A stretch of 64,000 nucleotides of DNA from an uncultured Bacteroidales bacterium (lineage in GTDB: Bacteria > Bacteroidota > Bacteroidia > Bacteroidales > Marinilabiliaceae). Shown piece by piece: positions 34,396-43,763 of this stretch (position 1 is the stretch's first letter; each line of letters begins with the position of its first letter). A program made the translations under genes and the position numbers. The notes under the pieces were generated by a model, which saw only the letters and a program-made list of their open reading frames with translations, was not told the DNA's origin and did not search any database. The DNA is taken from the NCBI GenBank assembly GCA_934717675.1, contig CAKUYZ010000002.1, forward strand, positions 62,001-126,000. Direction: 5' to 3'.

Positions 34396-36917
34396 TGCTT
34401 ATGTCAGTAAATAATAAGGCGTTGGGCGCGGCTCTCGCCGTGGCGTTGGCGTGGTTGGCTTCTCCCTCTGCCGCGGCGCAGCAGTTCGATGTCATCAAGG
34501 GCGGCAAGCCCGTGGAGCTGTGCGTCTCTGCCAGTGCCGACAAGGGCGTGCTTCGCGCAGTCAATAGCTTGGCCGCGGACATTGAGGCCATCTGTGGCTC
34601 CCGTCCCGCCATTGTGAATGAGATTTCGGCCTCCGTGCCGCAGGTGGTCATAGGTCAGGTGGACGATGAGATGATCCGCCAGACAGGCGTCAACCCCGTC
34701 CTGCTGCGAGACTCGACGGAGAAGCACCTCATTGTGGTCTCGTCGGAGCGTCTCACGGTGGCGGGCGCAGACAAGAGGGGCGTCATCTACGGCATCTACA
34801 CCCTTAGCGAGAGGCTTGGCGTGTCGCCTTGGGTGTGGTGGGCCGACGTGCCTGTGACCCATAGGGCCGACGTGGCCTTGCCCGCCGGCACGTCCACGCA
34901 GGGTTGCCCGAAAGTCAAGTATCGCGGCATCTTCATAAATGACGAGTGGCCGTCTTTCGGCTGGTGGTGCGCGTCTAAGTTTGGCGGGGTCAACTCCAAA
35001 GCCTATGAGAAGGTCTTCGAGCTGCTCCTGCGCCTCAAAGCAAATTTCATGTGGCCGGCCATGTGGGCCTCCGCCTTCTATGATGACGACCCCGCCAACG
35101 GCCCGTTGGCCAACGAGATGGGCATAATCATGGGCACGTCGCACCATGAGCCCATGGCTTTGGCCCAGCAAGACTGGAAGAGGCGCGGCACGGGGCCGTG
35201 GAATTACAAGACAAACGCCGACGGCCTGGAGAAGTTTTGGCGCACTGGCATTGAGCGTTGCAAAGACTGGGAGACGGTGGTGACGGTGGGCATGCGCGGC
35301 GATGGCGACGAGCCCATGGGCGCAAGCACCGAGATAGACCTCCTCACAAAGATTGTAAAACGCCAGCGCAAGATTATCGCCGACGTGACGGGCAAGAAAG
35401 CCAGCAAGACGCCGCAAGTGTGGGCTCTATATAAAGAGGTGCTCGACTATTATGAGAAAGGCATGAAAGTGCCAGACGACGTCACGCTCCTGCTCTGCGA
35501 TGACAACTGGGGCAACGTCCGCCGACTGCCCGACCTGGGCGCCAAGCCTCGCCAGGGCGGCTACGGCATGTATTATCACGTCGACTACGTGGGCGACCCT
35601 CGCAACTATAAGTGGCTCAACGTCTCACAAGTGGAGCGAATATGGGATCAGATGGAGCTGTGCTATGAACACGGGGTGCGTCAACTTTGGATTCTCAACG
35701 TGGGCGACCTCAAGCCAATGGAATATCCCATTCAGTTTTTCCTAGACCTGGCGTGGAACCCCGAGGCCATGGGCGCCGCGGACATCCGTCAGCATACGGT
35801 AAATTTCTGCCGCACGCAGTTTGGCCCCGACCATGCCGAGGAGATCGCGGACATGATTGCGCGCTACACCAAATATAACAGCCGCCGCACGCCAGAGATG
35901 CTTGACGACCAGACGTTCAGCCTGGAGAATTATGACGAGTGGCAACGCGTGCGAGACGACTACCGAGAGCTGGAAGACGAGGCCTTGCGCCTGGCCTACC
36001 TCATGCCGCGGGAGATGGAAGACGCCTTTGATGAACTTGTACTCTTCCCCATCGCGGCCTGCGCCAACCTCTACGACATGTATTATTCCGTAGCCCGAAA
36101 CAAGCAACTGGCCGCGCAAGCCGACCCGCAAGCCAACGCGTGGGCCGACAGGGTCAAGACGCTCTATGAGCGAGACTCGCTCCTGACCCGGCACTACAAT
36201 CACGACATTGCCGGCGGCAAGTGGAACCACATGATGGACCAGACCCACATTGGCTACACATATTGGCAGCAGCCCGAGGCGCAGGTGATGCCCGCCGTGG
36301 CCTACGTCAAGGCCGATGAGCAGTCAAAGGCTGGCACCATGCTCTTCATCGAGGGCGACGGCTACGTCTCCATCGACGCCGAGAGGCCCTCGCGCCAGAG
36401 CGGCGACTGGACCCTTGTCCCGAACCTGGGACGGACGGGTTCAGCCCTCACGGCGCGGACTGTCACGCCCGCCACGTGGCTTGAATATGACGTGGAGTTC
36501 GCCTCCAGTGGCACACCAAAGCTCCAGGTGGTCTTGTCTCCCACGCTCAATTATGGCGGCACAGGTCATAAGCTGGCAGTCTCTATTGACGGTAGCGAGG
36601 AGAAAGTGATAGATGTCCACGGCATCGATGGAGGTTGGGATTCTGAGGGGCAGAAAAACTTGCAGCTCAACGCCGGAATGGGCGAAGGGTGGGTGCCCAT
36701 CAACGGCTCGCTCGATGAGAACACTTGGCGCAAGTGGGTGGGCGAGAATGCCATAATTGTGGGTCAGAAACTAGACGAGGTGAAAGCCGGAAAACACACC
36801 ATCAGAATCAGACCCGCCGACCCCGCCATGGTCTTCCAAAAGGTCATGATAGACATGGGCGGGCTGAAGCCCTCTTACCTGGGTGCGCCTCCCACTCCTG
36901 TCACTTTCAAGGAGTAA
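34395..36917 (+). CDS. GH115 xylan alpha-1,2-glucuronidase
   Basis: 840 aa with a signal peptide ending SAAAQ, so periplasmic. Removes (4-O-methyl)glucuronic acid from xylan. The GH115 signature regions are visible: KYRGIFINDEWPSFGWWC (about 173-190), KANFMWPAMWASAFYDDDP, GIIMGTSHHEPM, and the LLCDDNWGNVRRLP and WILNVGDLKPMEYP segments. The C-terminal part (from about 650) is a beta-sandwich module ending KPSYLGAPPTP. The start at 34395 is fused to the preceding stop; an ATG at 34401 is an alternative. Neighbours are a GH35-type enzyme and an esterase. Confidence 0.93.
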   Translation: MLMSVNNKALGAALAVALAWLASPSAAAQQFDVIKGGKPVELCVSASADKGVLRAVNSLAADIEAICGSRPAIVNEISASVPQVVIGQVDDEMIRQTGVNPVLLRDSTEKHLIVVSSERLTVAGADKRGVIYGIYTLSERLGVSPWVWWADVPVTHRADVALPAGTSTQGCPKVKYRGIFINDEWPSFGWWCASKFGGVNSKAYEKVFELLLRLKANFMWPAMWASAFYDDDPANGPLANEMGIIMGTSHHEPMALAQQDWKRRGTGPWNYKTNADGLEKFWRTGIERCKDWETVVTVGMRGDGDEPMGASTEIDLLTKIVKRQRKIIADVTGKKASKTPQVWALYKEVLDYYEKGMKVPDDVTLLLCDDNWGNVRRLPDLGAKPRQGGYGMYYHVDYVGDPRNYKWLNVSQVERIWDQMELCYEHGVRQLWILNVGDLKPMEYPIQFFLDLAWNPEAMGAADIRQHTVNFCRTQFGPDHAEEIADMIARYTKYNSRRTPEMLDDQTFSLENYDEWQRVRDDYRELEDEALRLAYLMPREMEDAFDELVLFPIAACANLYDMYYSVARNKQLAAQADPQANAWADRVKTLYERDSLLTRHYNHDIAGGKWNHMMDQTHIGYTYWQQPEAQVMPAVAYVKADEQSKAGTMLFIEGDGYVSIDAERPSRQSGDWTLVPNLGRTGSALTARTVTPATWLEYDVEFASSGTPKLQVVLSPTLNYGGTGHKLAVSIDGSEEKVIDVHGIDGGWDSEGQKNLQLNAGMGEGWVPINGSLDENTWRKWVGENAIIVGQKLDEVKAGKHTIRIRPADPAMVFQKVMIDMGGLKPSYLGAPPTPVTFKE

Positions 36918-36939
36918 CGAACCATAAAAGACAGTCAGC

Positions 36940-38622
36940 ATGAAAATATTTTCCAATCACATTGGGGCGTGGGTCGCACTTGCGGCCTTGGCCGCCCCGT
37001 GCGCCGCGTCGGCCAAGGTGTCGCCGTCGGCGTGGGTTACCAGTGGCATGGTCATTCAGCGCGGGCAGGAGGTGTGCCTCACCGGCACGGCCGATGCCGG
37101 CGAGGTCGTGGTGGCGGAGTTTGACGGCATGGCTCCGACAGAGGCCTCTGGCAAAAAGGTCAAGGGCGAGTTCCGAGCCACCGCGGGCCCCGACGGCCGT
37201 TGGAGCCTGACGCTACCATCGTTGCGCGAGGGCGGGCCCTACGTCATATCGCTTGCGGGTCGGCGGCTTGAAGACATCATGGTGGGCGACGTGTTCTTCT
37301 GTTCGGGTCAGAGCAACATGGAGCTGCCGGTGAGCCGCATAATGGACAAATATGCCGCCGAGGTGGACGGCACGGTCAACAACAAGGTGAGGCTGCTCCA
37401 TGTGGAGCTCAACCCCGTCTTTGACGGCCCGGCGACCGACGTCTTGACCGAAGGCTGGAAGACGCTGAACCATGACAACGCTATGGATTTCTCCGCCTTG
37501 GCATATTTCTTTGCGAGAGAGATGCAGGCCGCCACGGGCGTGGCCATAGGCGTGGTGGAGTCTGCCGTGGGCGGCTCGCCCATTGAGGCGTGGATGAGCC
37601 GCGAGCAGCTTCAGAGCCAAGGCTTCCGTTTGGCGTTGAGCAAGTTGGACGTCAACGCCGACCCCGCCTACCGCAAGGCGGTGGAAGACTATGGCGTGGC
37701 CGCCGGCAACCATTGGGAGGCCGTCCTGGCCGCCAAGGAGCGTGAGCTTGCGCAAGACTGGAAGGCAGAGCGCTATGACGACTCTCATTGGGAGGCCGTC
37801 AACGCCGTGGCGGACGGTTGGGCTTGCGACAGCCTGGGGGCTTTCAACGGCGCCCACTGGTTCCGCAAGACGGTGAATGTCTCCGCCAGTCAGGCCGCCC
37901 TGCCCGCCACGCTGCGTCTCGGCGCGCTTGTCGATGCCGACGAGGCGTGGGTCAATGGCGTCAAAGTGGGGCAGACGTTCTACCAATATCCCCCGCGCAT
38001 CTATGACATCCCCGACGGCACGCTCCAAGCGGGAGACAACGTCATTGCCGTGCGCCTTGTGAGCCAATATGGCACGCCATCTTTCGTGGCCGACAAGTAT
38101 CGCGGCATCTTCTTCGGCGGCAACAGGTGGCTGTGTGGCAACCATGTGAGCAAGATTGACCTGGACGACAATTGGAAACACCTCTACGCCGCCGCCATGC
38201 CCTCCAAGCCCGGCATCCCATTCTTTTACTACACCCCAACCGTGCTGTATAACGGCATGGTGGCTCCGCTCGGCGGCATGCGTTTTGCCGGCGCGGTGTG
38301 GTATCAGGGTGAGAGCAACGTGGGTCGCGAGGGCGAATATCGCCTGATGCTCAACGGACTCATGGCCAACTGGAGGGCTGAGTTTCACAATGACGGCCTG
38401 AACTTTGTCATTGTTGAGCTGGCCGACTTTGAGAAGCCGGTCAACCCCGCCTGGAGAGCCATGCAACGCGCGCAGCGCGAGGTGGCCGAGGCCGACCCTC
38501 ACGCCGACTGGGCGCAATGCGCCGACCTGGGCGAGTGGAATGACGTGCACCCGCTGGAGAAGAAGACGCTCGGCCGCAGGGTGGCCACCAAGATGAAAAC
38601 GTTGCTCAAGGCAGCGAAATAA
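36940..38622 (+). CDS. SGNH carbohydrate acetyl esterase with inserted beta-sandwich (SASA/CE20-like)
   Basis: 560 aa, signal peptide about 1-25 (ending ASAK), periplasmic. It probably removes acetyl groups from xylan. The SGNH catalytic Ser is Ser125 in FFCSGQSNMEL; AVWYQGESN supplies the third block; Asp535 and His537 in WNDVHP complete the triad. Between about 250 and 400 a jelly-roll module resembling the beta-galactosidase sugar-binding fold is inserted, as in the sialate-O-acetylesterase-like and CE20 families. The older name sialate acetylesterase would mislead: no sialic acid genes are nearby. Confidence 0.87.
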   Translation: MKIFSNHIGAWVALAALAAPCAASAKVSPSAWVTSGMVIQRGQEVCLTGTADAGEVVVAEFDGMAPTEASGKKVKGEFRATAGPDGRWSLTLPSLREGGPYVISLAGRRLEDIMVGDVFFCSGQSNMELPVSRIMDKYAAEVDGTVNNKVRLLHVELNPVFDGPATDVLTEGWKTLNHDNAMDFSALAYFFAREMQAATGVAIGVVESAVGGSPIEAWMSREQLQSQGFRLALSKLDVNADPAYRKAVEDYGVAAGNHWEAVLAAKERELAQDWKAERYDDSHWEAVNAVADGWACDSLGAFNGAHWFRKTVNVSASQAALPATLRLGALVDADEAWVNGVKVGQTFYQYPPRIYDIPDGTLQAGDNVIAVRLVSQYGTPSFVADKYRGIFFGGNRWLCGNHVSKIDLDDNWKHLYAAAMPSKPGIPFFYYTPTVLYNGMVAPLGGMRFAGAVWYQGESNVGREGEYRLMLNGLMANWRAEFHNDGLNFVIVELADFEKPVNPAWRAMQRAQREVAEADPHADWAQCADLGEWNDVHPLEKKTLGRRVATKMKTLLKAAK

Positions 38623-38644
38623 GCCCACATATAGCACTTTTGCA

Positions 38645-40045
38645 ATGGAAAACAACAACGCCAACGGCTTCTATAAGCTCAACTGGCTGCAGCGCATAGG
38701 CTTCGGCTCTGGAGATCTGGCTCAAAACCTCATCTATCAGACCATAAGCATGTATCTCCTTTTCTTCTACACCAACGTCTATGGCCTCGACCCCGGCGTG
38801 GCCGCCACCATGTTCCTGGTGGTGCGCCTTATCGACGTGGCGTGGGACCCTCTCGTCGGCACGTTTGTCGATAGGCACTGCCCCAGGCTAGGCAAATACA
38901 GGGCCTACCTCGTCCTGGGCGGGATTCCGCTCACGGCTTTCGCCATCCTCTGTTTCTGGAACGGTTTTCACGGCTCCGTGGCCTACGCCTACGTCACCTA
39001 CGTGGGCATGTCAATGTGCTACACGCTCATCAACGTGCCCTACGGCGCCCTCAACGCCTCGCTTACGCGAGACACGCAAGAGATCACCGTGCTGACGTCG
39101 GTGCGTATGTTCCTGGCCAATGTCGGAGGCCTGGCCGTGGCCTCGGGCATCCCGCTCCTCGTGGCATTCCTCTCGCCCGGGGGCAAGACCAACACGGCAG
39201 ACAGCGCCGACGCCTGGCTCGTGACCATGACCATCTACTCCCTCGTGGGCCTGGCCCTGCTTTTCTTCTGCTTCTCGCAGTGCCGCGAGAGGGTTGTCAT
39301 GGACAGCTCCGAGGCCAAGAACGTCAGCGTCTCCGACCTGTGGATGGAGTTCGCTCACAACAGGCCGCTCCGCGTCATAGCCCTCTTTTTCGTCACGGCG
39401 TTCGCCATGATGGCCGTGGGGAACTCCGCAGGCTCATATTACATGGTCTATAACGTTCACGCTGAGGAGTATATGCCGCTCTTTATGGGCCTGGGCTCCG
39501 TGCCGGCGTTCATCTTCATGCCACTCGTGCCGTCCATCAAACGATGGGTGGGGAAGAAGAACATGTTCTACATCTTCCTCTCCATAGCCATCGTGGGCAT
39601 GGCCATCCTCTACGCCGTCTCTATGATAGACGCGCTCAAAGGCCAGATATGGCTCATTATGGTGGCCCAGTTCGTCAAGTCCACTGGCGTCATTGTGGCC
39701 ACGGGCTATATGTGGGCCCTCGTCCCCGAGGTCATATCCTATGGCGAGTGGAAGAGCGGCAAGCGCATTGCCGGCATCGTCAACGCCCTCACTGGCATAT
39801 TCTTCAAGGCCGGCATGGCCCTCGGGGGCGTGGTGCCGGGCCTCGTCTTGGCCTTTGTGGGGTTCGATGGCAAAAACGCCGTGAGCCAGTCTCCGCTGGC
39901 GGAGCAGGGCATCTTATGGCTCGTGTGCGTAATTCCGGCCGCGCTGCTCGTCTTGGCTATGGTCATAATATCGCGCTATGAGCTTGAAGACGATGTGATA
40001 GACAAGATAAATTCAGAGATTGAGGCGCGCCACCGTCAGGCATAG
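38645..40045 (+). CDS. GPH-family xyloside/xylo-oligosaccharide:cation symporter
   Basis: 466 aa inner-membrane transporter with about 12 helices, of the glycoside-pentoside-hexuronide:cation family (MFS superfamily; MelB/XynT-like). Family marks include FGSGDLAQNLIYQT at the start, RLIDVAWDPLVGTFVDR after helix 2 (the cation-site Asp region), RTPYGALNASLTRD-like NVPYGALNASLTRD, and VPEVISYGEWKSGKR late in the protein. Placed between periplasmic esterase and GH10/GH43 genes, it should bring xylo-oligosaccharides into the cytoplasm for the GH43. Confidence 0.93.
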   Translation: MENNNANGFYKLNWLQRIGFGSGDLAQNLIYQTISMYLLFFYTNVYGLDPGVAATMFLVVRLIDVAWDPLVGTFVDRHCPRLGKYRAYLVLGGIPLTAFAILCFWNGFHGSVAYAYVTYVGMSMCYTLINVPYGALNASLTRDTQEITVLTSVRMFLANVGGLAVASGIPLLVAFLSPGGKTNTADSADAWLVTMTIYSLVGLALLFFCFSQCRERVVMDSSEAKNVSVSDLWMEFAHNRPLRVIALFFVTAFAMMAVGNSAGSYYMVYNVHAEEYMPLFMGLGSVPAFIFMPLVPSIKRWVGKKNMFYIFLSIAIVGMAILYAVSMIDALKGQIWLIMVAQFVKSTGVIVATGYMWALVPEVISYGEWKSGKRIAGIVNALTGIFFKAGMALGGVVPGLVLAFVGFDGKNAVSQSPLAEQGILWLVCVIPAALLVLAMVIISRYELEDDVIDKINSEIEARHRQA

Positions 40046-40075
40046 TGGCGGCCTCGGACTAATACAATCAAGAAT

Positions 40076-41212
40076 ATGTCAAACAGAAAAGTATCATACT
40101 TGGCCGCGCTGCCGCTCGCCGCGCTGGCTCTCTCGTCATGCGGAGGCCCGGCTGCGGACTCCGGCCTCTCTCTCAAAGATGCCGTGGGCGACCGTTTCAC
40201 CATTGGCGCGGCCGCCACGGGGCCGCAAGTGGCGGGGCGCGACACGCTCGGGGCCGAGGTGCTTAGGCGCCAGTTCAACTCCATCGTGGCCGAGAATCGA
40301 ATGAAGTGCGAAGAGATTCATCCTCAAGAAAATGTCTACGACTTCGCCGGAGGCGACAGCCTCGTGGCCTTCGCCGAGGCCAACCATATGGAGGCCATAG
40401 GCCATTGCCTGGTGTGGCATTCGCAGATGGCCCCTTGGTTTTGCGTGGATTCCGCGGGGAATGATGTCTCCGCCGACGTGCTGCGCGGCCGAATCCGCAG
40501 CCATATAGCCGCCATTGTGGGCCGATACCGCGGCCGCATAAAGGGCTGGGACGTGTGCAACGAGGTCATTGTGGAGGACGGATCGTTCCGCGACAGCCCC
40601 CTCTTCCGCATCATGGGGCCTGAGTTCATCTTCACGGCTCTGGAGGCCGCTCGTGAGGCCGACCCCGAGGCCGAGCTTTATCTCAATGACTATGGGATGA
40701 CGGTTCCAGGCCGGCGAGACGCCTATCTTGCGCTCATCGACTCCGTGAGGGCCAGGGGGCTTCGGCTCGACGCCATCGGAATGCAAGGGCATATGGGCAT
40801 GGACTATCCGACGGTTGACGAGTTTGAACGCAGCATCGAGGCTTTCGCCTCCAAAGGGTTAAAGGTCATGGTGACGGAGTGGGACATGAGCGCCCTCCCT
40901 ACTGTCTCGCAGTCGGCCAACATCTCAGACACCATAGCCGCCAGGCGTGAATATGACCCATATTATCCCAACCCGCTGCCTGATAGCGTGGCGACGCGCT
41001 GGAACGAGCGTATGGCAAGTTTTTGGAATCTGTTTCTCAAGCATTCTGACAAGATTCAGCGCGTCACCGCATGGGGCGTGACGGACGCCACTTCGTGGAA
41101 AAACGATTTCCCCATCCTCGGCAGGCACGACTGCCCCCTGCTCTTCGACAGAGAGGGGCAACCCAAGCCTTTCATTAAGGAGTTCATGCTGAGAGCCAAG
41201 GGAGGAAAGTAA
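40076..41212 (+). CDS. GH10 endo-beta-1,4-xylanase, lipoprotein, single-domain
   Basis: 378 aa. The lipobox ALSSC gives lipidation; with GGPA after the Cys and no acidic export signal, an inner-leaflet (periplasmic) location is more likely than the surface, though this is inference. A complete GH10 barrel spans about 30-370: ENRMKCEEIHP, HCLVWHSQMAPWF, acid/base Glu163 in WDVCNEV, LNDYGM, GIGMQGHM-type AIGMQGHMGMD, and nucleophile Glu268 in VTEWDM (Trp instead of the common Leu). It resembles the XynA type of Prevotella xylan clusters and would shorten imported oligosaccharides. Confidence 0.93.
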   Translation: MSNRKVSYLAALPLAALALSSCGGPAADSGLSLKDAVGDRFTIGAAATGPQVAGRDTLGAEVLRRQFNSIVAENRMKCEEIHPQENVYDFAGGDSLVAFAEANHMEAIGHCLVWHSQMAPWFCVDSAGNDVSADVLRGRIRSHIAAIVGRYRGRIKGWDVCNEVIVEDGSFRDSPLFRIMGPEFIFTALEAAREADPEAELYLNDYGMTVPGRRDAYLALIDSVRARGLRLDAIGMQGHMGMDYPTVDEFERSIEAFASKGLKVMVTEWDMSALPTVSQSANISDTIAARREYDPYYPNPLPDSVATRWNERMASFWNLFLKHSDKIQRVTAWGVTDATSWKNDFPILGRHDCPLLFDREGQPKPFIKEFMLRAKGGK

Positions 41213-41241
41213 CGTGTAACATTAAGCAAAACATACGACAT

Positions 41242-42219
41242 ATGGCAGTGAAGAAAGAGAAAAGGTATCTGGTGCCGCAAGACTATATGGCGGACCCCTC
41301 CGTCCACGTCTGGGGAGGCAAGATATACATCTACCCGTCTCACGACTGGGAGAGCGGCGTGCCCGAAAACGACAACGGCGACCACTTCAATATGAAGGAC
41401 TATCACGTCTTCAGCATCGATGGCGACCCCATGACAGCCCCTGTCATCGACCACGGCGTAATTCTCAAAGTGGAGGACATACCCTGGGCCGGGCGGCAAC
41501 TGTGGGACTGTGACGTGGCCGAGAAAAACGGCAAATATTATCTCTACTTCCCTCTTAAAGACCGCAACGACATCTTCCGCATGGGCGTGGCCGTGGCCGA
41601 CAGGCCTGAAGGGCCGTTCCGTCCCGAGCCGGACCCCATCCGCGGCAGTTACAGTATAGACCAGTGCGTCTTCGCCGACGGCGGCAAGCACTATGTCTAC
41701 TTCGGAGGCTTGTGGGGCGGACAGCTCCAGAGATATCGCGCCAACAAGGCCCTTGAGAGCGCCATCTTGCCAGAGGGTGACGAGCCGGCGCTCTGCCCCA
41801 AGGTCACGGTGCTGTCTGAAGACATGAAGCAATTCGCCCAAGACCCAGTAGACGTACAGATCCTTGACGAGGAGGGCAACCCGCTCAAGGCAAGCAACCC
41901 GCACCGCTTCTTTGAGGCGTCTTGGGTTCATAAGAGGGGCGATAAATATTATTTCTCCTATTCCACCGGAGACACTCATTTGCTCTGCTACGCCGTGGGC
42001 GACTCGCCTCTTGGCCCGTTTACGTACAGGGGCGTAATCCTGACCCCCGTGGTGGGCTGGACCACCCACCACAGCATTGCCGAATATGACGGCAAGTGGT
42101 ACCTCTTTCACCATGACTGTGTGCCGTCGGGCGGCCGCACGTGGCTGCGCAGCCTGAAAGTCTGCGAACTGGACTATGACGGCAACGGCGACATCATCAC
42201 CATTGAGGGCATGGACTGA
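41242..42219 (+). CDS. GH43 beta-xylosidase / alpha-L-arabinofuranosidase, cytoplasmic
   Basis: 325 aa five-bladed beta-propeller with no signal peptide, so it should act in the cytoplasm on transported oligosaccharides. GH43 catalytic residues: base Asp18 in MADPSV, pKa-modulating Asp in LWDCDV (about 89-91), acid Glu225 in RFFEASW. HHSIAEYDGKWYLFHHD near the end is also typical. Last gene of the locus, followed by a perfect terminator. The order esterase-GPH transporter-GH10-GH43 matches the known Prevotella bryantii xylanase cluster as I recall it. Whether xylose or arabinose is released cannot be decided from sequence. Confidence 0.92.
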   Translation: MAVKKEKRYLVPQDYMADPSVHVWGGKIYIYPSHDWESGVPENDNGDHFNMKDYHVFSIDGDPMTAPVIDHGVILKVEDIPWAGRQLWDCDVAEKNGKYYLYFPLKDRNDIFRMGVAVADRPEGPFRPEPDPIRGSYSIDQCVFADGGKHYVYFGGLWGGQLQRYRANKALESAILPEGDEPALCPKVTVLSEDMKQFAQDPVDVQILDEEGNPLKASNPHRFFEASWVHKRGDKYYFSYSTGDTHLLCYAVGDSPLGPFTYRGVILTPVVGWTTHHSIAEYDGKWYLFHHDCVPSGGRTWLRSLKVCELDYDGNGDIITIEGMD

Positions 42220-42239
42220 ACGCGTTCCTTTATCTCAGA

Positions 42240-42278
42240 AGCCCTCGCCCCTACATAAGGGGCGAGGGCTTTCTCTTT
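42240..42278 (+). terminator. Terminator at the end of the xylan locus
   Basis: AGCCCTCGCCCC (42240-42251) pairs perfectly with GGGGCGAGGGCT (42259-42270), then TTCTCTTT. Strong intrinsic terminator. Confidence 0.93.
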
Positions 42279-42338
42279 GATTGTTAATTAGTGAGACTTT
42301 TCAGAGCGTTGCCGGGGCGTCGGTGGCGTTGTGTCTTG

Positions 42339-42354
42339 GTGTTAACGTTAACAC
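42339..42354. repeat. 16-bp perfect palindrome upstream of tonB copy 1
   Basis: GTGTTAACGTTAACAC equals its own reverse complement and contains GTTAAC twice. It lies about 85 nt upstream of the likely -7 box of the first tonB and looks like a regulator binding site. Confidence 0.6.
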
Positions 42355-42438
42355 TCCGCGCCAGCCTCAAAGTGCGGAAATGCGTTGCTAAAAGAAAAAA
42401 ATCATTGCGAGGGCGTGCGCCGAATGCAAAATAATTGC

Positions 42439-42446
42439 TACCTTGG
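42439..42446 (+). promoter_or_regulatory. -7-like box of tonB copy 1
   Basis: TACCTTGG (7 of 8 to TAnnTTTG) in the context ATTGCTAcCTTGGCA, which is repeated almost exactly ahead of the second tonB at nearly the same distance from the ATG. Confidence 0.5.
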
Positions 42447-42517
42447 CAGTCGATTTCCGGGGCGGGCTCGCATACGCCCTGGGGGTCTCGCATTAGCTTG
42501 GTTAAAAGTTCTAACTT

Positions 42518-43213
42518 ATGGAAGTCAAAAAATCGCCCAAAGCCGACCTCGAGGGGAAGAAGCTCATCTTCTCCGAGATTGGCCTCGCCGTGGCCCTTGG
42601 CTTGACTCTCGCCGCCTTCGAGTGGACATCGCAAGACGTCAAGATTCAAGACATTGAGGTCGTGGAGCAGGCGGCGGTTGAGGAGGATATGGTCCCCATA
42701 ACCACTCAAGATCAGATAAAGCCACCACCACCACCGCCACCACCACCACCAGTGGCCGACGCCCTCACCATTGTGGACAACGAGACCGAGATCAACGAAG
42801 ATTTCGAGCTCAACGACACCGAGGCCGATGACAACACTGAGTTCGAGATCCGTGATCTTGAGCCTGCTGTCGTGGAGGAGGAGGAGCCTGCCGAGCAGGA
42901 GGTCTTCATCATTGTGGAGCAGATGCCTGTCTTCCCTGGTGGTGAGGAGGCTCTCCGCACCTATCTTGCCAAGGAGGTCAAATATCCGGCCATTGCGCAA
43001 GAGAACGGCATCCAGGGTCGCGTCTTCGTCAAGTTCGTCATTGCGCCAGACGGTTCGGTGACCAACGTTGAGGTGGCTCGTCCGTTCGACCCTGTCCTTG
43101 ATAAGGAGGCGGTCCGAGTCGTCAAGTCCATGCCTAAGTGGACGCCTGGCCGCCAACGCGGCAAGGCAGTGCGCGTCTCTTACACTGTGCCTATCAACTT
43201 CAAGCTCCAGTAG
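42518..43213 (+). CDS. tonB: TonB energy transducer, copy 1
   Basis: 231 aa inner-membrane protein that passes proton-motive-force energy from ExbB/ExbD to outer-membrane receptors. A short cytoplasmic start precedes one membrane helix (about 19-36, EIGLAVALGLTLAAFEW); then a periplasmic linker with a run of ten Pro (about 69-78), an acidic segment, and the TonB C-terminal domain (about 145-231: QMPVFPGGEEALRTYL, then GRVFVKFVIAPDGSV and PVLDKEAVRVVKSMPKW). No exbB/exbD lie beside it. It is one of a tandem pair, and adjoins the xylan locus whose SusC needs such a protein. Confidence 0.92.
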   Translation: MEVKKSPKADLEGKKLIFSEIGLAVALGLTLAAFEWTSQDVKIQDIEVVEQAAVEEDMVPITTQDQIKPPPPPPPPPPVADALTIVDNETEINEDFELNDTEADDNTEFEIRDLEPAVVEEEEPAEQEVFIIVEQMPVFPGGEEALRTYLAKEVKYPAIAQENGIQGRVFVKFVIAPDGSVTNVEVARPFDPVLDKEAVRVVKSMPKWTPGRQRGKAVRVSYTVPINFKLQ

Positions 43214-43236
43214 CTTTTGAAGTTCAGGATATTTGG

Positions 43237-43272
43237 GGCCGCCCGCAGTCATTGCGGGCGGCCTCTTTTTTT
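43237..43272 (+). terminator. Terminator after tonB copy 1
   Basis: GGCCGCCCGCA (43237-43247) pairs with TGCGGGCGGCC (43253-43263) around a 5-nt loop, followed by TCTTTTTTT. Confidence 0.93.
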
Positions 43273-43686
43273 GCCCGCTATATAGGTTAAATTTATAATA
43301 AAACTCAACACGTAGGTGAGGCTCATTTATCCCCGCTTGCGCCATGTGGATGCTTCCCCGTTCCCCAGAATTATTATGATGCAAACTTGTGGATGCGGTG
43401 CGCAACCCTGCTTGGCTCCGGCCCCCTTCCATGCGCCAATGCTTCAGTGTTTAGGGACATAAGGTTGATATGCAGATGGTTGGTGTGTTTGGAAAGGAGG
43501 CGTTGCGGCCAGAGTCTGTGGCTGTCTTGTCTCTTGGGTTGGAGCGTTTTAAATCTCAAAATTTTCAGAGCCTCCCCCTGTCGCTGCGGGGTGGGGGTGG
43601 GCTTTCTTGCAGATGCATCGTGAAACACCCAATGTGAAATGTGGTTAAGTCTCTGTGTGAGTGATAATCTAGTGCGATTTTATTGC
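43273..43686. other. Spacer between the two tonB genes
   Basis: About 410 nt with no recognisable gene, RNA or repeat. It has a C-rich/G-rich dyad near 43572-43602 and AT-rich tracts. It could be remnant sequence from the duplication, but nothing in it resembles tonB. Confidence 0.4.
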
Positions 43687-43694
43687 TAACTTGG
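43687..43694 (+). promoter_or_regulatory. -7-like box of tonB copy 2
   Basis: TAACTTGG in the context ATTGCTAaCTTGGCA, 69 nt before the ATG; the copy 1 equivalent is 71 nt before its ATG. Confidence 0.5.
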
Positions 43695-43763
43695 CAACAG
43701 ATTTCTAGAGAGGGGGTCGGGATCCCGCTAGAGGTCTGAGCCTTTTATATGAAATACTAACCT

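Noticed and set aside
36940..38622. Sialate O-acetylesterase as the true role
   Set aside because: The family name applies, but the gene lies within a xylan locus and no sialic acid genes are nearby; xylan acetyl esterase fits better.
37213..38664. 483-codon minus-strand open frame opposite the esterase gene
   Set aside because: Antisense shadow of a protein with an intact catalytic triad.
42719..42752. Simple repeat of CCA/CCG units
   Set aside because: It encodes the TonB poly-proline linker and is functional coding sequence, not a separate repeat element.
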